DNA from: Haemonchus contortus
Lineage: Eukaryota > Nematoda > Chromadorea > Rhabditida > Trichostrongylidae
DNA length: 64,000 nt
Direction of reading: 5' to 3'
NCBI GenBank assembly: GCA_000469685.2
Contig: LS997566.1
Location: forward strand, 2,384,061 to 2,448,060
Shown here: positions 51,561 to 62,886 of the stretch, one piece after another
Layout: each line of letters begins with the position of its first letter
Position numbering within the stretch: the stretch's first letter is position 1
The notes under the pieces: model-generated
What the model saw: the letters and a program-made list of their open reading frames with translations, nothing else
Told to the model about the DNA's origin: nothing
The model's database searches: none
Made by a program: the position numbers and the translations under genes

Positions 51561-54500
51561 TCAATCCTCCCAATCCACCCAGTTATCTTCCTTCTTCTTC
51601 GGGTCTTTGGACTCTTCTTCGTCTTTTGCACGAGGTGTAAGGGGTCCTGATTGCTCATCCTCTCCATTTGTCGAGCTTATTTCCTAAATTTACTGCCATC
51701 ACAAAAATACGAAGCTAAGTGCTGAACTATTAATTCTCGAAGAAACGAATCAAAAAAACAGAGGCTCCCAAGCATTAGGTATGTTCTGAACCAAGCATAA
51801 AGCAACTTAGTAAGTAGAGGTAATATGTTTCGAAAGCCTCACCACTGCACCGTTTGAAGACTTGAAATGAAAAAATAAGTGTAATGAGAAAACCAGAGCG
51901 ATTTGAAAACATACTAAATGGTATCAATACAGAAATAGATGTAAGAACGCAATGAAGCATAATCCATGGAGGAAGTGAGTTTATTTCCAAGGCCCAGAAG
52001 TTCGACGTATATAACAAACTTTTTGTTACTGCTTATTACGCCCTATTCACAGCTGCCAATTGAGTCAGTCGCCACTGGATAAAAACATCCGTACCTCAAC
52101 ATAGTTCTTTTCGCTGCATACACTCCAATCATCTGCCGAAGGGGCTGGACTAGTGGGCTGTTGGTCAACAACAGTAACTAGTCCATCCGATTCAGGCGAT
52201 TCTCTGTCTCCTTTCGCCGTGCCTGTAAAAAAAGACGCTAAACAAGAGTCACAACCAAAGACTTATATATTTTGTGGATTATTGAATACAAAGGTGACAG
52301 GGTCTTCAGTTTCTTGGACCCTGTTGCTATTTCTTCCTCTCTACTATTTGCGAACTTAGGATCTTCATGAAGAGTTGCATCCGGATAACTGCAAATTACA
52401 CATCATTGAAAAAAAATCGCCCAGTTCCGTAATTGCTTTGCTGGTGCTTGTGGGTTTTTAGTGTATAAACAGCAAAAGTGCACGTGTAGCAGTCAGTTAA
52501 GCGTCCATTGCAAGGGCATAAAAAATCATTCACAAATACAAAAAATATTGTTTATGAGAAGTACCCTTTTTCTGTTTCTTTCCATCAGTCTTGATTGTCA
52601 GTTCTTTCAACGAAAAAGATTGGCGGAGTTCCTCATCCATTTCTGCAATTTGCACGGCAAAGAAGTATCGGGACCAGAAAACTTTGCTTTCCAACTCCGA
52701 CGGCACCTTGAAATGTTGCAATGTAGCACTACCATTGAAAATATTAGAGATCTTGGCTATGAAGCTGAGCTCAAAAATAACGACAGTTTCGGAATACAGT
52801 CGAGAGGTATCAAGGGATTTGATATTCTCCCTCTTACGTCTACAAAATACGAAAAATCTAAGATGGTAGAGCGTTTTATTAAGACCCACTTTTGAGAAAT
52901 GGTGATTGTAATGGCGATAGAACCTTTTTGGCATTATGCTCCACCCTGTCCATAGAAACTAAAACTTACCAGCTTGGAGTAGATCTCCCTCAACGTTTGG
53001 TTATTTGCAATAAGCATATTGATTTCAGCATCGTATTCTTCAATATTAAATCGAGCCACCCATTTCGAATATCCTTCAGCATTCTCCGGTTCTTTACGGA
53101 AAGTATCTTCATTCGATTGTAACTCCAACAACTTCTCCTGTAAAGAGTGTTCTGAAATCTAAAAAAAAACATAAGTGTAATATGGATTAATCATGCAGAG
53201 TTGTATTTGTTTACTGCCACTTGAAATTTTGCAGGTTACTATTGATGAAACCTACCGGAGGTAAAATAGTTTTACGGAAAATTCTCGGTCGAATAACTTC
53301 AGTTATGTCTTCTTCGCCTTCGGTTGTTTCCTCAACAGCTAAGCTCTTAACAGTATCAGTGACGGTGTCCACGACAGATTTCATCCAACCCAATCCCAAT
53401 GCAGCACCTTTTTCAACCTAAAAATCGTGAGTATGCAATTATGGCATAACCAAGAGAAGTTATGTTGGTAATTATCATGGTCAAGGTTATCAGAAAGAAA
53501 AATGTAAAGGTAATCTATGTTTTTCGGAAAACATCTGTGATGATGGGTGCTCACTGGTGTATAGAGAGTTTTCCCGATTTTGTATTCATTCAGTTTTAAC
53601 ATTTCCGAATACAGCGCTTCGAAATGTGGCGAATAAAATTGAATGTTTTATATTATCGCCGAGATTCACAAATGTTGCCACTTTTTTCGCTCTATCAAGT
53701 AGAAAGGATAGTGAGTGATATTTCGACGAATCTGCGATCCAAAAATTTTCGATTTTTAGCTAATAATCAATAAATTTTTGCACTGCAATTTCTAAGTTTT
53801 CCTGCAAAACTATAATTGGTTTTTGAATTTTTCATAATTTTTTTTGTTGTATTTGGCCTCAAAAAGAAGAGAAACCGATAACAAATTAAATTGAAAGCCC
53901 AAGGATCAGAACCTAAGGAATAGAAGGTAAAAGACCAAATTAACATACTTTAGCAGCCAATGAGCTTTCATACGACTGCGATTTCGGAAGCGTATCGATA
54001 TCAGGTTTCTCCTCCTGTTCATCAACCATAGGCTTCTCTTCTTCATCAGGCGTAACTAACTTTTCTAGATATTGCGCCTGCTCTTTGATAACAGTTGTGG
54101 CCGTGTCGATACCTGAGCATATTCATTATCATCGAGTTATTAAAAATATAAACACGAGAGCTGAACTTCAACCTCCTTTCGCAGCGGTCGTAAGACCAGC
54201 AACTTCCTGGGTCATGGCGTCTCCAAACTCGACCAAATCCTTCTTCATGAGATCGAGTGTATTCTTTGTCTGAAGAGAATTTTGTTATTGCCGAGCGAGC
54301 AAAATGTCATAACTGGCTGTGTTCCTGAAAGACTCTGGGGGTTTCTAATCTGACACGTGTGCGCAGGCCAAATTATGAACATACAAGGAAATAAGAAAGC
54401 GAAGGATAGACGGTAAGTGAAGGGAATTTTGGAAATCTCTACAAAAACCAGTGACTTCAACAGTTGAATAGGACCTCGACTAAAGCAGTCTTTGGTTGCT

Positions 54501-54699
54501 CGAATGAAAAATGAATCCATACCTTCTCTTTAGCTGTATTGAACCAAGATGCACTGGCAGAAAGCCATGCAGTCGGAAGTGGATTAAGACTGGGCAGTTC
54601 CTCCTCTATGGCGCTGTCTTTCGACAGATTCTCGGGCTCGTCCTTATCCTTACCAGGTTCTTCAGTTACTGGTGGCGTAGACGATTTCTCGTTATTCAT
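51561..54699 (-). CDS. BSDC1-like BSD-domain protein
   Basis: Ortholog candidate of vertebrate BSDC1, whose role is poorly known. Eight minus-strand exons: 54699-54523, 54269-54173, 54112-53949, 53417-53256, 53158-52970, 52706-52565, 52222-52095 and 51683-51561. All phases agree, giving 393 residues. TAG sits directly before the ATG, and a CTTTCAG acceptor lies 8 bases upstream, marking a trans-spliced start. Domain order follows the family: an acidic N-terminus; a SWFNTAKEK block followed by LDLMKKDLVEFGDAMTQE (about residues 51-80); a variable acidic linker; the BSD domain at about 202-290 with FWSRYFF at 273-279; and an acidic tail ending DNWVDWED. There is no signal peptide or membrane segment. 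It is probably the first gene of a run with rpb-9 and lmtr-2. Confidence 0.92.
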
Positions 54700-54707
54700 C
54701 TAGGAAA

Positions 54708-54709
54708 CT
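54708..54709 (-). promoter_or_regulatory. Trans-splice acceptor before the BSDC1-like ATG
   Basis: Minus-strand CTTTCAG, then TTTCCTAG, then ATG. There is an in-frame stop just before the ATG and no upstream exon, as expected for a spliced-leader site. Confidence 0.6.
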
Positions 54710-55364
54710 GAAAGGTGAGAAGGTGTGCAGAAGCTTAGTGACAAGGCAAAGTCCCGAAAATGGTGCCATTACACAAACTTTCGCTCTACGACAGTATGTG
54801 ATTGCAGGGGCACGTGCTTTCATCACAGCGAACATTGATCGCTTCAATCGATGCAAACAAAATCAGAACGAGCTGACAGCTAATATGTCGAGTATCAGCA
54901 AACAGGTGATAAGAAACTGAGAGGAATGAGAAAGGAAGTGAGATGGGGAATGGGAAAGAGGAGCAACCTCAGCGAAGACATGAAATGCTTGATGAATGGG
55001 GTTTCCTAATGTGGTGAGCGACACGTTGTGAAACGGCGTCGTTCACTGCCGAAACACTGCCATAGAAGTCACCCTTGGTGGATCTAGTTCTTATCGAATA
55101 CATGATCGCAAACTGGGAGTTGTATTGGAGGAAATCGGCCTATCATGTTCACTTTTTCGAATCGTACATTACTACGAGGAGTTAAGAAGAGAATGATTTG
55201 GTCATTATTTGGTTAAATTGGCTTTGCCGGCAGTTCGATACTTGTTGACAACAGGCTTGAAAGTAGGGAAATGGAACTCAAAGAGATTTTATCTTCCGGG
55301 TGACTTTTAATTCGAAACAAAGTCACAGATGAGGTTTCCATGAAATACAGGACGGAGATTGTTT

Positions 55365-55602
55365 AGAGGCAAGTGGCGCCCCATTACACATGCATGATCC
55401 GCGATCGATACCCGCCCAGGAAGACCAATCCACCTGGGGCTGTATAATTATCGGTGATAGATTGATTTGGGAGGATAAAAGCACAGACTTGTACATCGGT
55501 TTGCCATCACAATTGATTGCATGGGCCACATAAGCATTCATTAGGCCTTTACGATTCTGGATGGAACTCGAATGCATCATATCAACAGGGTTAATTAACG
55601 CC
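55365..55602 (+). repeat. SINE-like repeat copy
   Basis: CATGCATGATCCGCGATCG then ACCCGCCCAGGAAGACCAAT in the head, GGAGGATAAAAGCACAGACT in the core, and tail TTTACGATTCTGGATGGAAC followed by CTCGAATGCATCA. Confidence 0.6.
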
Positions 55603-57416
55603 AAAGACGTTCTCTGCGCTCAGTCATGTCAAGAAGAAACCGAGATACTTAAGGAAAGCTCATATTTGCATCGAAATAGCTACTAAAGTGCAGTTTCTCG
55701 TCTTTACAGCCCTTCGTAAACAAGCTATAATTACTTAAATTTTGGTGGATGTAGAAGCACGGTAAAAGATTTGAAATCAACAATCATAAAGAAGTAAACA
55801 AAAAAACAATCTTTCTAAAACATATTTAAAATAACATGTGGGCTTGATTAAGAAGTTCCTTTTCCGAGGTGCTTTCCAAGAACTTCGATAATAACTACAT
55901 CAACGTTTCTCCCAATATACCTGATTATAACTAAGCAAACATCCACATAAATCATAAGAGAGGCTATGAAAAGCTGTAATGACAATGGAAAAAACGATAT
56001 ATTACTTCCAGATAAAACTTGACATTCATAGTTTATACCGAGAATGCAAATTAATAGCAGAAAACTTTAGAAAAGCGATAATTCGGGGACTGAGAGTGAA
56101 AGTCGGAGCAATGCATGTTGTTCCCAAAGAGAATGTGAAAACATGAAAAGGATTCCCAAGACAATTCCTAGGCCTATTGCTCCGACTTCTCCTCACGACT
56201 TACCCATCGCCAAGGCGAAAGCAGTAAGGAAACGTCGATCGAAAGAAAACCAATCACGCCTGGGCAACAAGCCGCTTTGTGATGGGGAAAGCAGCGGCGC
56301 GCAGACCAAAAACAACTGCCAGCTTTGCCGTAAACTAAAAGGTTTGGTGTGAACACCACACAAACAGTTTAATTTACGACAACGATTTGCAAACTCTATA
56401 AAGGGACCCTTCAGTTACACCGTAAAAGACTTCAAGGTACATAATAAAGAGAAAATAACTTCGCTGTTTGATAAATCCATTGCATTGGACCACGAACGTC
56501 GACTTATTTTTGCATTTTGGGGATCACTGCGAGAGTAGCGAGTCTTTTTAACGGGAGTAATGATCCAGTGGATTTCCCACTCACTTTTGGCCTCTCTGTT
56601 ACTACGGTCGTTACTTGCTCAGTTGGCAACCAGCAAGGTTTCGACGTTTTCAACTCTGACTAAGCCCTCAATTTCAGGCTGGTGCAGACGCTCACTTGTT
56701 GCGTTCATAGTATCGACGGTGACGCCGACGTCGGCTCAGAACGCTCGTGTCAGCAGTAGTATGAATACACCCACTGTCCTGAGCGGAGCAGCCTTCTCAG
56801 CTTTTATACGGTTTCTCCTTTTCTAGCTAACCGATAGATTGTAGTGATTTCCATCCCCAATAACTAGTATTTTTTGCATTGTAAAGAAAAGGAAAATTCA
56901 GCTTCCGATGACTTGCCTGTCAGAATCCCCAGTAAAATAATAATTATCGAGTTTAACGTGAGGTATGTTGTAAGTGATGATCAAAGTACGGGTCCAGTAG
57001 GGTACCGTCGTTCCTTGCGACCCACCCTAGATCGTTTAGCCCGTACCACTTGCATAAGCCTGTACCTTCTCGGATAGAGATGATAGTGATGACTACAAAA
57101 TGTGGATTCTAAATTGACGGTGTAGCAGTGTGTTGAACGTGCGGGATGATCAGGGTTGAAAATAGCAGGGTAATCTGGGCGTATTTCAGGAAGACAATCT
57201 CGGAAACTCAAGACAGACCTGGCAGAGAACCTAGCCATACTTATGGGGCAAAAGGGAAAAAATTTAAGAGATGAGTATCTGGGGCAAACGGTTGAGCAGC
57301 ATGCGTAGAAAAGTAACCTAACCAGCTATAACGCAATGTCAACCATGGTTTTTATCCCTTTTTATCCCTTGAACTCCTGGGCTGGGGAGATACTTCCCTC
57401 TGACGAATTCATTCCC

Positions 57417-57640
57417 CTCGGCTCGGCCGACTCAGGCTAACCAAGCCTTCCATTCTTCCAGGTTCGATTGAATGGTACCGGACTTGTCTGGGAGGTGTCT
57501 GGGGTTTAAAACTTTCCAGAAGAGTCTGATACCACTGTCTTGTACATCGATCGCAAGTCACTGAATAAGTCTTACACGCATTTACAATTCTGAACGGGAG
57601 TCGAATGCGTGGCGCATCACAAAAATGAGATTAATGAACG
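57417..57640 (+). repeat. SINE-like repeat copy with small insertion
   Basis: GACTCAGGCTAACCAAGCC and GGTACCGGACTTGTCTGGGA in the body. About 40 extra bases lie before CTTGTACATCG. The tail is ACAATTCTGAACGGGAGTCG followed by AATGCGTGGCGCATC. Confidence 0.55.
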
Positions 57641-58099
57641 TCAAAAACGTTCGGCTTTTTTAAGGAGGAGGTTGAAAGGGGGGGGGGGGGGGAGGGAGGG
57701 GAGATGGGTAGGGGTGGATGGACCTGAAATATATCTATAAGTTTCATCAATCGACTTCATGTGCAACATATGAATTGATCATCCCCAAAAGAGCTTTTTG
57801 CTGTTATTTCGTTGTTTTGAACAGCTCTTCCTCCCACGTACTTAATGGCTCAGCTTATTGGAATCCGTAAATCACCAGGCATAGCCCATAGGCGATATTA
57901 TTTCTATGAAGATGGTCGTTTTTTCATTTTTTGCTGGCCCCAATGCCATTGCCGTTCGAGGGCGCATTTCGCCGATTACATTTCGGCTATAATAGAATTC
58001 CAAGGACAAAAATGCTTGATTGGTGCGGATTAAGTGTTTCTCGGTGAGAGGGTGGCCCCTTTGGTCATTCGGCTATCGACTGGCGACTTTTTTCGACGG

Positions 58100-61000
58100 A
58101 TGCAGTACCAAGACGTATATTTCTCGGTCCTTATCGCTGTCATACTGCCAGCTATTACTGTCAGTGGTAAGTAGCTTTTATTGATAAAAAAGCATTATAA
58201 GGTTTTACAGCCTTGATATGCTGATTCTTACAAAATACCTAGATTTTATAGGTTATTGAAGGTTACTCGTTAACGATGGGAGGTGGACGGTTCGATTAGC
58301 TTGGACATAACTCGATATTATCTCCTGTGTAGGCAATAAGCTGTCTCTTTTTTCACCTTGCTCGTACCACCTCCACATATGATTAGAATTGCCAGAAAAC
58401 CTTTCTCTCCAGTTTTTTGGCGAAAAACCTCACATTTGCTAGAATGCTCCCAAACGCCTACATGGGAACACCATTCGAATTTCATCAAACCATTGAAGAC
58501 TAAGTTCGCAATAAAAATGATTTTGGAGATTCCTTGCTGATACGAATCTCTGCCCCCTGAAGAGGCCACATGTCCCTTTCTGATCGAGAAACGGTCTCAA
58601 TAAGGCTTAGCAAGGTCCGGAAAATCGATCGATTCTGCCGTCAATACTCCCAAGAAAAGACGTGTTTTGAGGTGTACTGGAGGCTGATCTCATTTTAAAT
58701 AGAGCACGTTTGCTATATATGCAGCCAGCTGATAACCGACAATAGCTCTACAGCAGTAGAAATCTTCGGTTCAAACATCCGCTTAGTTATCATACGCCGT
58801 CCAATTCAGGGTTCAAGAAAGTTGCTACAATTCAATGTTTCAGCGGAATTCCGTGTTTTCTTTCAAAATCTTCTCTCCTTGCTGCCTTGTAACTCATTAA
58901 AGACTTGAATTTTTTGCAAATTGTGCCGTCAAGGGTGAATTTTGTTTCTCGGCCAAAAGAAAGTCGAATGCATCGTCTGTTTTAGGTGAAGGTGTGAGTA
59001 AATGGATGTCGAGATGTGAGTAATTCGGTGGTTTTTTTTATATGTGATCAGCAAATGAAGAAAAATAATTTATTTTAGCTTGAAAATGTCTCTTAAAAAT
59101 GTCGTATATGGTGTTATTACCACCAGCCCATATTGTAGCCGTTGTTCCACATGTTAAAAGATTCGCTTTCACTAAATCCAAATGAATCACCCCACATGCC
59201 GCCGCCAAATCCACCCATTGGCATTCCCCAGCCGAATTGTCGCCTCGGTCGTTGGTGGCTGAAATTCAAAGCAGCACAGTGGGAAATTGTTAAAAATAGG
59301 GTGCGGTCAAAGGAAAGAATACTAACGTTCTGTAAGCAGTGGCCGGTCTGTAAGCGTTGGATTGTCTCTGAGCCGGTGCAGCACTGGCGATAACCAGGAT
59401 AGCAATGAGGCAGATAAGTAAGAATGATCGATTCATGGCTGGAAGGCTATTGTGGTGACCAATGAAGGCTGTTTTATACACTTATTAAGGACACTATTTA
59501 ACGAACGGTGGTCATCAGACAGGTTTTCTGTCCTTAAGACGCCCAGAAGGTCAATCTCAGGACGCTAACCGCTAAGTTCATGAGCCTGCTACGTCATTTG
59601 AGAACGAAAAACACTTGAGATCTCATTATCGAACACTGAATCCCAGAACCAGGGATAACTCCGCCCTTTGAGCTTGACTCGTCCTTTTTTCCCTTAACGC
59701 GGTGCGCTCGAATTTGGTAATGTAGCACACTTTCTATCGTTAATTCACTTTAAAAGACCCACTGAAGTATAATTTGCCTCAAAGGCCCAAATCATAATTT
59801 CCAATGTTCTGTTGTTTTCCCACTCGGGAAGTGGAGGCAATAAATGAAGAATTATACTTCTTTTACAGGTTCGGACCACTTATCAGCAAAGCATAAGATC
59901 TTCGCAGATATCTTTAAGAACTACAATCGTTATATTCGTCCTGTACGAAATGCTTCCACCACCACCGTTGTGTTTATGGACAACGGCCTACGTTCGATCC
60001 TGCATACTGTGAGCGAATATCACTTCGATACTGATTCAAAGAGCTTGTTTTCATCCTAATAATATTTATTTACGTGTACGTGTGAGTGCTGATAAGCTAT
60101 GGCATATAAGCCATTAAGAAGGCGAGGGCAAGTGGGGTCTCGGTATGTAAGGGATAAGAGCACGGTCCCCGGAAAGGACAAGTGCGGGTTCGAGTGCCGT
60201 CCGAGACTGGAGTTTTACCCACAAATCGCCAACCTTGTGAGACTTTCGCTTCGCGCACTGCGGCGTTAAAACAGCAGTTAACAAAACATCAAGTCAAAAC
60301 AAAACATTTATTTATTTATTTGTTTATTCTAAGTTCAAAAGGAAGTGGTGAAATAGATCTTGAAGGCGTTGTTAATACCTACGGAACTGCATTCACACAC
60401 CATATCAAGCTACGGTTCGAGACAAAAGAGCCTTCCACCCCTCTGAACTAGAGGGTCAGACTTTGGTTTATATTCGTCCCTCTCATAACTCACAAAAGTA
60501 TCTGGAGGTGTCAGATGGTTATTTCTATAACGCAAAATCCGATCATAGGGCCTTTGCAATACTTTTTATCTGACGACTGTGTGAGACAGCCCGTTATTAT
60601 ATTTTTTACCAGTCGATTTTTTTACTCTGAAATTTAGGGCGGAGGTGGTGTAGTGGTAACTTAATTGGTACCGGACTGGTCTAGGAGGATAAAAGCACTG
60701 AATTGTACATCGGCTGGCCACCGCTGGTCATTGTACAGGTCACATACACACTCATTATGCCACTACGATTCTGAACGGAAGTCGAGTGCGGGGACACATC
60801 CCTCAGACGGGATTGATCAAAGCCAAAAAACTTTATCTTTTCACCTTTAAATTCTGAAATTCCAAGTGACACCTATTGCAGGACGAAGTGAACCAAGTGA
60901 TTGTGTTGAAGGAATGGCATAGAATGTTTTGGCATGATGAGTTTCTGGTATGGAATCCAGCTGACTATGATAATATTACCGAAATTCAAGTACCACGAAG

Positions 61001-62886
61001 CCTTATCTGGCTACCGGATATCACTCGAATAGATTTGTAAGTTCTTGAAGCAATTGAGGTGACACTGTGTAAGTAGCGAAGGCACGAAACTCTAACTTTC
61101 TCCTCTAATGCTGCTTTCGTGATAGGTTGGATCAATCTCAATCGATGCCCGATGATCGAAGTTATGTCATGGTCGATCATACCGGCTTCATTCGACATTC
61201 AGTATCTCATGTTGTAAAGGCGTTTTGCGGCTATATGATTACAATGTGAGCCATCAATAAATCCATTTTCAAAAGACCAACTTCTGAAATCGCCGCACTC
61301 GTTATAAGGCGTGATTTCTGTATGTCACGGCGATGTGGTCCTGGATGGTCAGGTCACTTTTGAAATCAAATTATCAAATCCATAGCGACTGTGACAGCGA
61401 ATCCTCCTCAAAAGACAATCTAAAAGATTTGTTTTCAACAGTTCATTGATAGTTAATCTCCTCCCGCCACCATTTTCAACTTTGCATCAACTGCAGAATT
61501 GGTTACGTACGAAACATCTCCGTGACATACACCAATGCTAATGCTACACCCGCGTAAAGACGAACGCTGGTCGTTGACCAGTTTGACCTTTTAATCGGAC
61601 AATAATCGATTATTTACTTTTCAGGTTCCCTTTTGATCGACAGAATTGCACGCTTCATTATGAACCTTGGGTATCTACATATGTGGAGGTTGTCATAGAA
61701 GTACATCCAGAACCTGATGTGAACCATTACAAAACGAGTAACGGTAAGTCACAAGGCTAACCAGTCCTGTGGCAGGAGTCTTAACAACAGGTTTTTTTAC
61801 TCGTATTTTTAATTATGTGACTACATAAGTCGTCATTTATCAGAATAACTCAGTTATTTGCATAAAGTTGAGATAACAACTCAAATTTTGCACTCAGAAT
61901 GGGATTTGATTTCGTACACTGCTCGTACTGGACTTGGCTCATACCCACCGATGCTATCAAAGGCTACTTCTCGTGCATTCTACGATATAGTGATCAAACG
62001 AAGGTGAGCTTTACAGCAAACCTCTCACCACCCCACTAAGTTCGAACCAGAGAGCCTTCTATCGGATTATTTTCATGCCTCAACCGATTTCTCCTACTAT
62101 ACGAGCACTTAACCGGAGGTACTTACTAACCGATCTCGGAGGGATGGAAGGCCAACCAAGCCTTCCAGGAGGGATGGAAGACCATCCAAGCCCTCCGGGG
62201 TCGATTGATTGGTACGAGACTCGTCAGGGAGGATAAGAGCACTGACTTGTACATCGGCTGGCCACCGCAAGTCATTGTGTAGGCCACATACGCACTCATT
62301 ACGCCACTGCCAAAAGTTTTATCCTTTATATAAGCACTTGGGAAATTTCGAGCTCTACGACGCAGTGCTTAAAATAGCTATAACTTTGCCTTTTCAGACC
62401 TCATTACTATGTGGCCTGCTTTATGTTGCCCTGCTTCATTATCATGGAGTTATCTCTACTTGGTAAGGGGCCTCATTTTGTCACTCTGATGAATAGAAAG
62501 AATCAGATCTCGTTCTGGTGGAATTCAATTATTGGCGCTTCAGAATCCGGATCCTGTACTAAAATTTTTTTTTGCATTTTTCATATTTACAGGACTTTTT
62601 TCACCTTCAAGTGACACCGGTGAACACAATGAAAAGGTGACAATGGGGTTGACGAGCTTACTATCAATGACCATCCTTCTTCTTATGATATCCGAAAATC
62701 TCCCCAAAACTAATGAAGGTCTTCCGATCCTAGATGAGTTTGATAGATCGATTATTGATTTTCTGTGAACTTTCCTACGAAAAATTCCTCATGAAAACAT
62801 GCTCATTTTAGGGTTCTTTGTGCTGGTCGAGATCCTTATTGGTGCTTTGGCTACATCCACTACTGTTTACGTTTCTCAACTACAGG
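58100..62886 (+). CDS. Nicotinic-receptor-type Cys-loop channel subunit, 3' end missing
   Basis: A pentameric ligand-gated ion channel subunit of the plasma membrane. Nine exons: 58100-58166, 59869-60008, 60882-61036, 61126-61245, 61625-61743, 61898-62003, 62398-62462, 62593 to about 62733, and 62812-62886. Phases agree except at the exon 8 donor. Exon 1 gives the signal peptide (VYFSVLIAVILPAITVSG). The extracellular domain shows EWHRMFWHDEFLVWNP, PRSLIWLPDITR and a Cys-loop of 13 residues between cysteines ending FPFDRQNC. TM1 is VACFMLPCFIIMEL, TM2 NEKVTMGLTSLLSMTILLLM, and TM3 GFFVLVEILIGALATSTTVY. The glutamate before TM2 suggests cation selectivity. No adjacent cysteine pair exists in loop C, so it is not an alpha-type subunit. 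The intracellular loop and TM4 are not found before the mariner at 63172. Ligand is unknown; nematode LGC-type orphans are the nearest idea. Confidence 0.88.
59069..59074 (-). terminator. Polyadenylation signal of nested peptide gene
   Basis: AATAAA on the minus strand, 43 bases downstream of the stop codon. Confidence 0.65.
59117..59436 (-). CDS. Secreted Gly/Trp/Met-rich peptide, nested in channel intron 1
   Basis: Two exons on the minus strand, 59436-59327 and 59258-59117, with donor GTTAGT, acceptor ATTTCAG and matching phase, give 83 residues. The signal peptide is MNRSFLLICLIAILVIASAA, followed by a short spacer and a basic HQRPRRQ stretch that looks like a proprotein-convertase site. 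The remaining peptide is rich in G, W, M and F (FGWGMPMGGFGGGMWGD, then a serine/glutamate stretch, then NMWNNGYNMGWW). A TATAAAA lies at about 59472-59478, and AATAAA at 59069-59074 is 43 bases past the stop, so the unit is complete. The whole gene lies inside the 1.7 kb first intron of the channel gene, opposite strand. It resembles nematode NLP/CNC-type glycine-rich antimicrobial peptides in layout, but function is inferred from composition only. Confidence 0.8.
59470..59480 (-). promoter_or_regulatory. TATA box of nested peptide gene
   Basis: Minus-strand GTGTATAAAACAG about 40 bases upstream of the ATG. The short distance implies a short leader. Confidence 0.55.
60137..60207 (+). tRNA. 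tRNA-like sequence, probably pseudogene or SINE head
   Basis: A 71-base block with a perfect 7 bp acceptor stem (GTCTCGG with CCGAGAC), a D-arm-like TGTAAGGGATAAGAGCA, a 4-pair anticodon stem with loop CCGGAAA (anticodon position GGA), and a T-arm GCGGGTTCGAGTGCCGT. TTTT follows 5 bases later, like a pol III terminator. Against a working tRNA: the base before the anticodon is C rather than T, and a serine anticodon would need a long variable arm, which is absent. It sits in intron 2 of the channel gene. Confidence 0.4.
60637..60830 (+). repeat. SINE-like repeat copy lacking box B
   Basis: Head GGCGGAGGTGGTGTAGTGG then directly GGTACCGGACTGGTCTAGGA, so the box-B segment is deleted. Core GGAGGATAAAAGCACTG and TCGGCTGGCCACCGC follow, with tail CCACTACGATTCTGAACGGA then AGTCGAGTGCGGGG. 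It lies in intron 2 of the channel gene. Confidence 0.65.
62110..62312 (+). repeat. SINE-like repeat copy, 3' truncated
   Basis: A body with a short internal duplication (GGAGGGATGGAAG twice), then GGTCGATTGATTGGTACGAG, GGATAAGAGCACTGACTTG and TCGGCTGGCCACCGCAAGTC. It stops within the CGCCACT tail. It lies in intron 6 of the channel gene. Confidence 0.65.

Larger units (their letters stand above)
54710..58099. other. Intergenic region between two divergently transcribed genes
   Basis: Lies between the minus-strand BSDC1-like gene and the plus-strand channel gene, so it should hold both promoters. It contains two SINE-like copies. A GC-richer patch at 56560-56830 is open in several frames and has a TATAAAA on the minus strand at about 56800-56807, without a convincing gene. 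A lysine/arginine-rich open frame of 69 codons at 56143-56352 is unsupported. A G run lies near 57677-57692. Confidence 0.45.

Noticed and set aside
52530..52934. 134-codon minus-strand open frame as a gene of its own
   Set aside because: It is exon 6 of the BSDC1-like gene plus flanking intron; the family match covers only 52565-52706.
56560..56826. 88-codon plus-strand open frame and a 29-codon minus-strand frame behind a TATA-like box
   Set aside because: The GC-richer patch leaves several frames open; no splice, family or termination evidence picks one.
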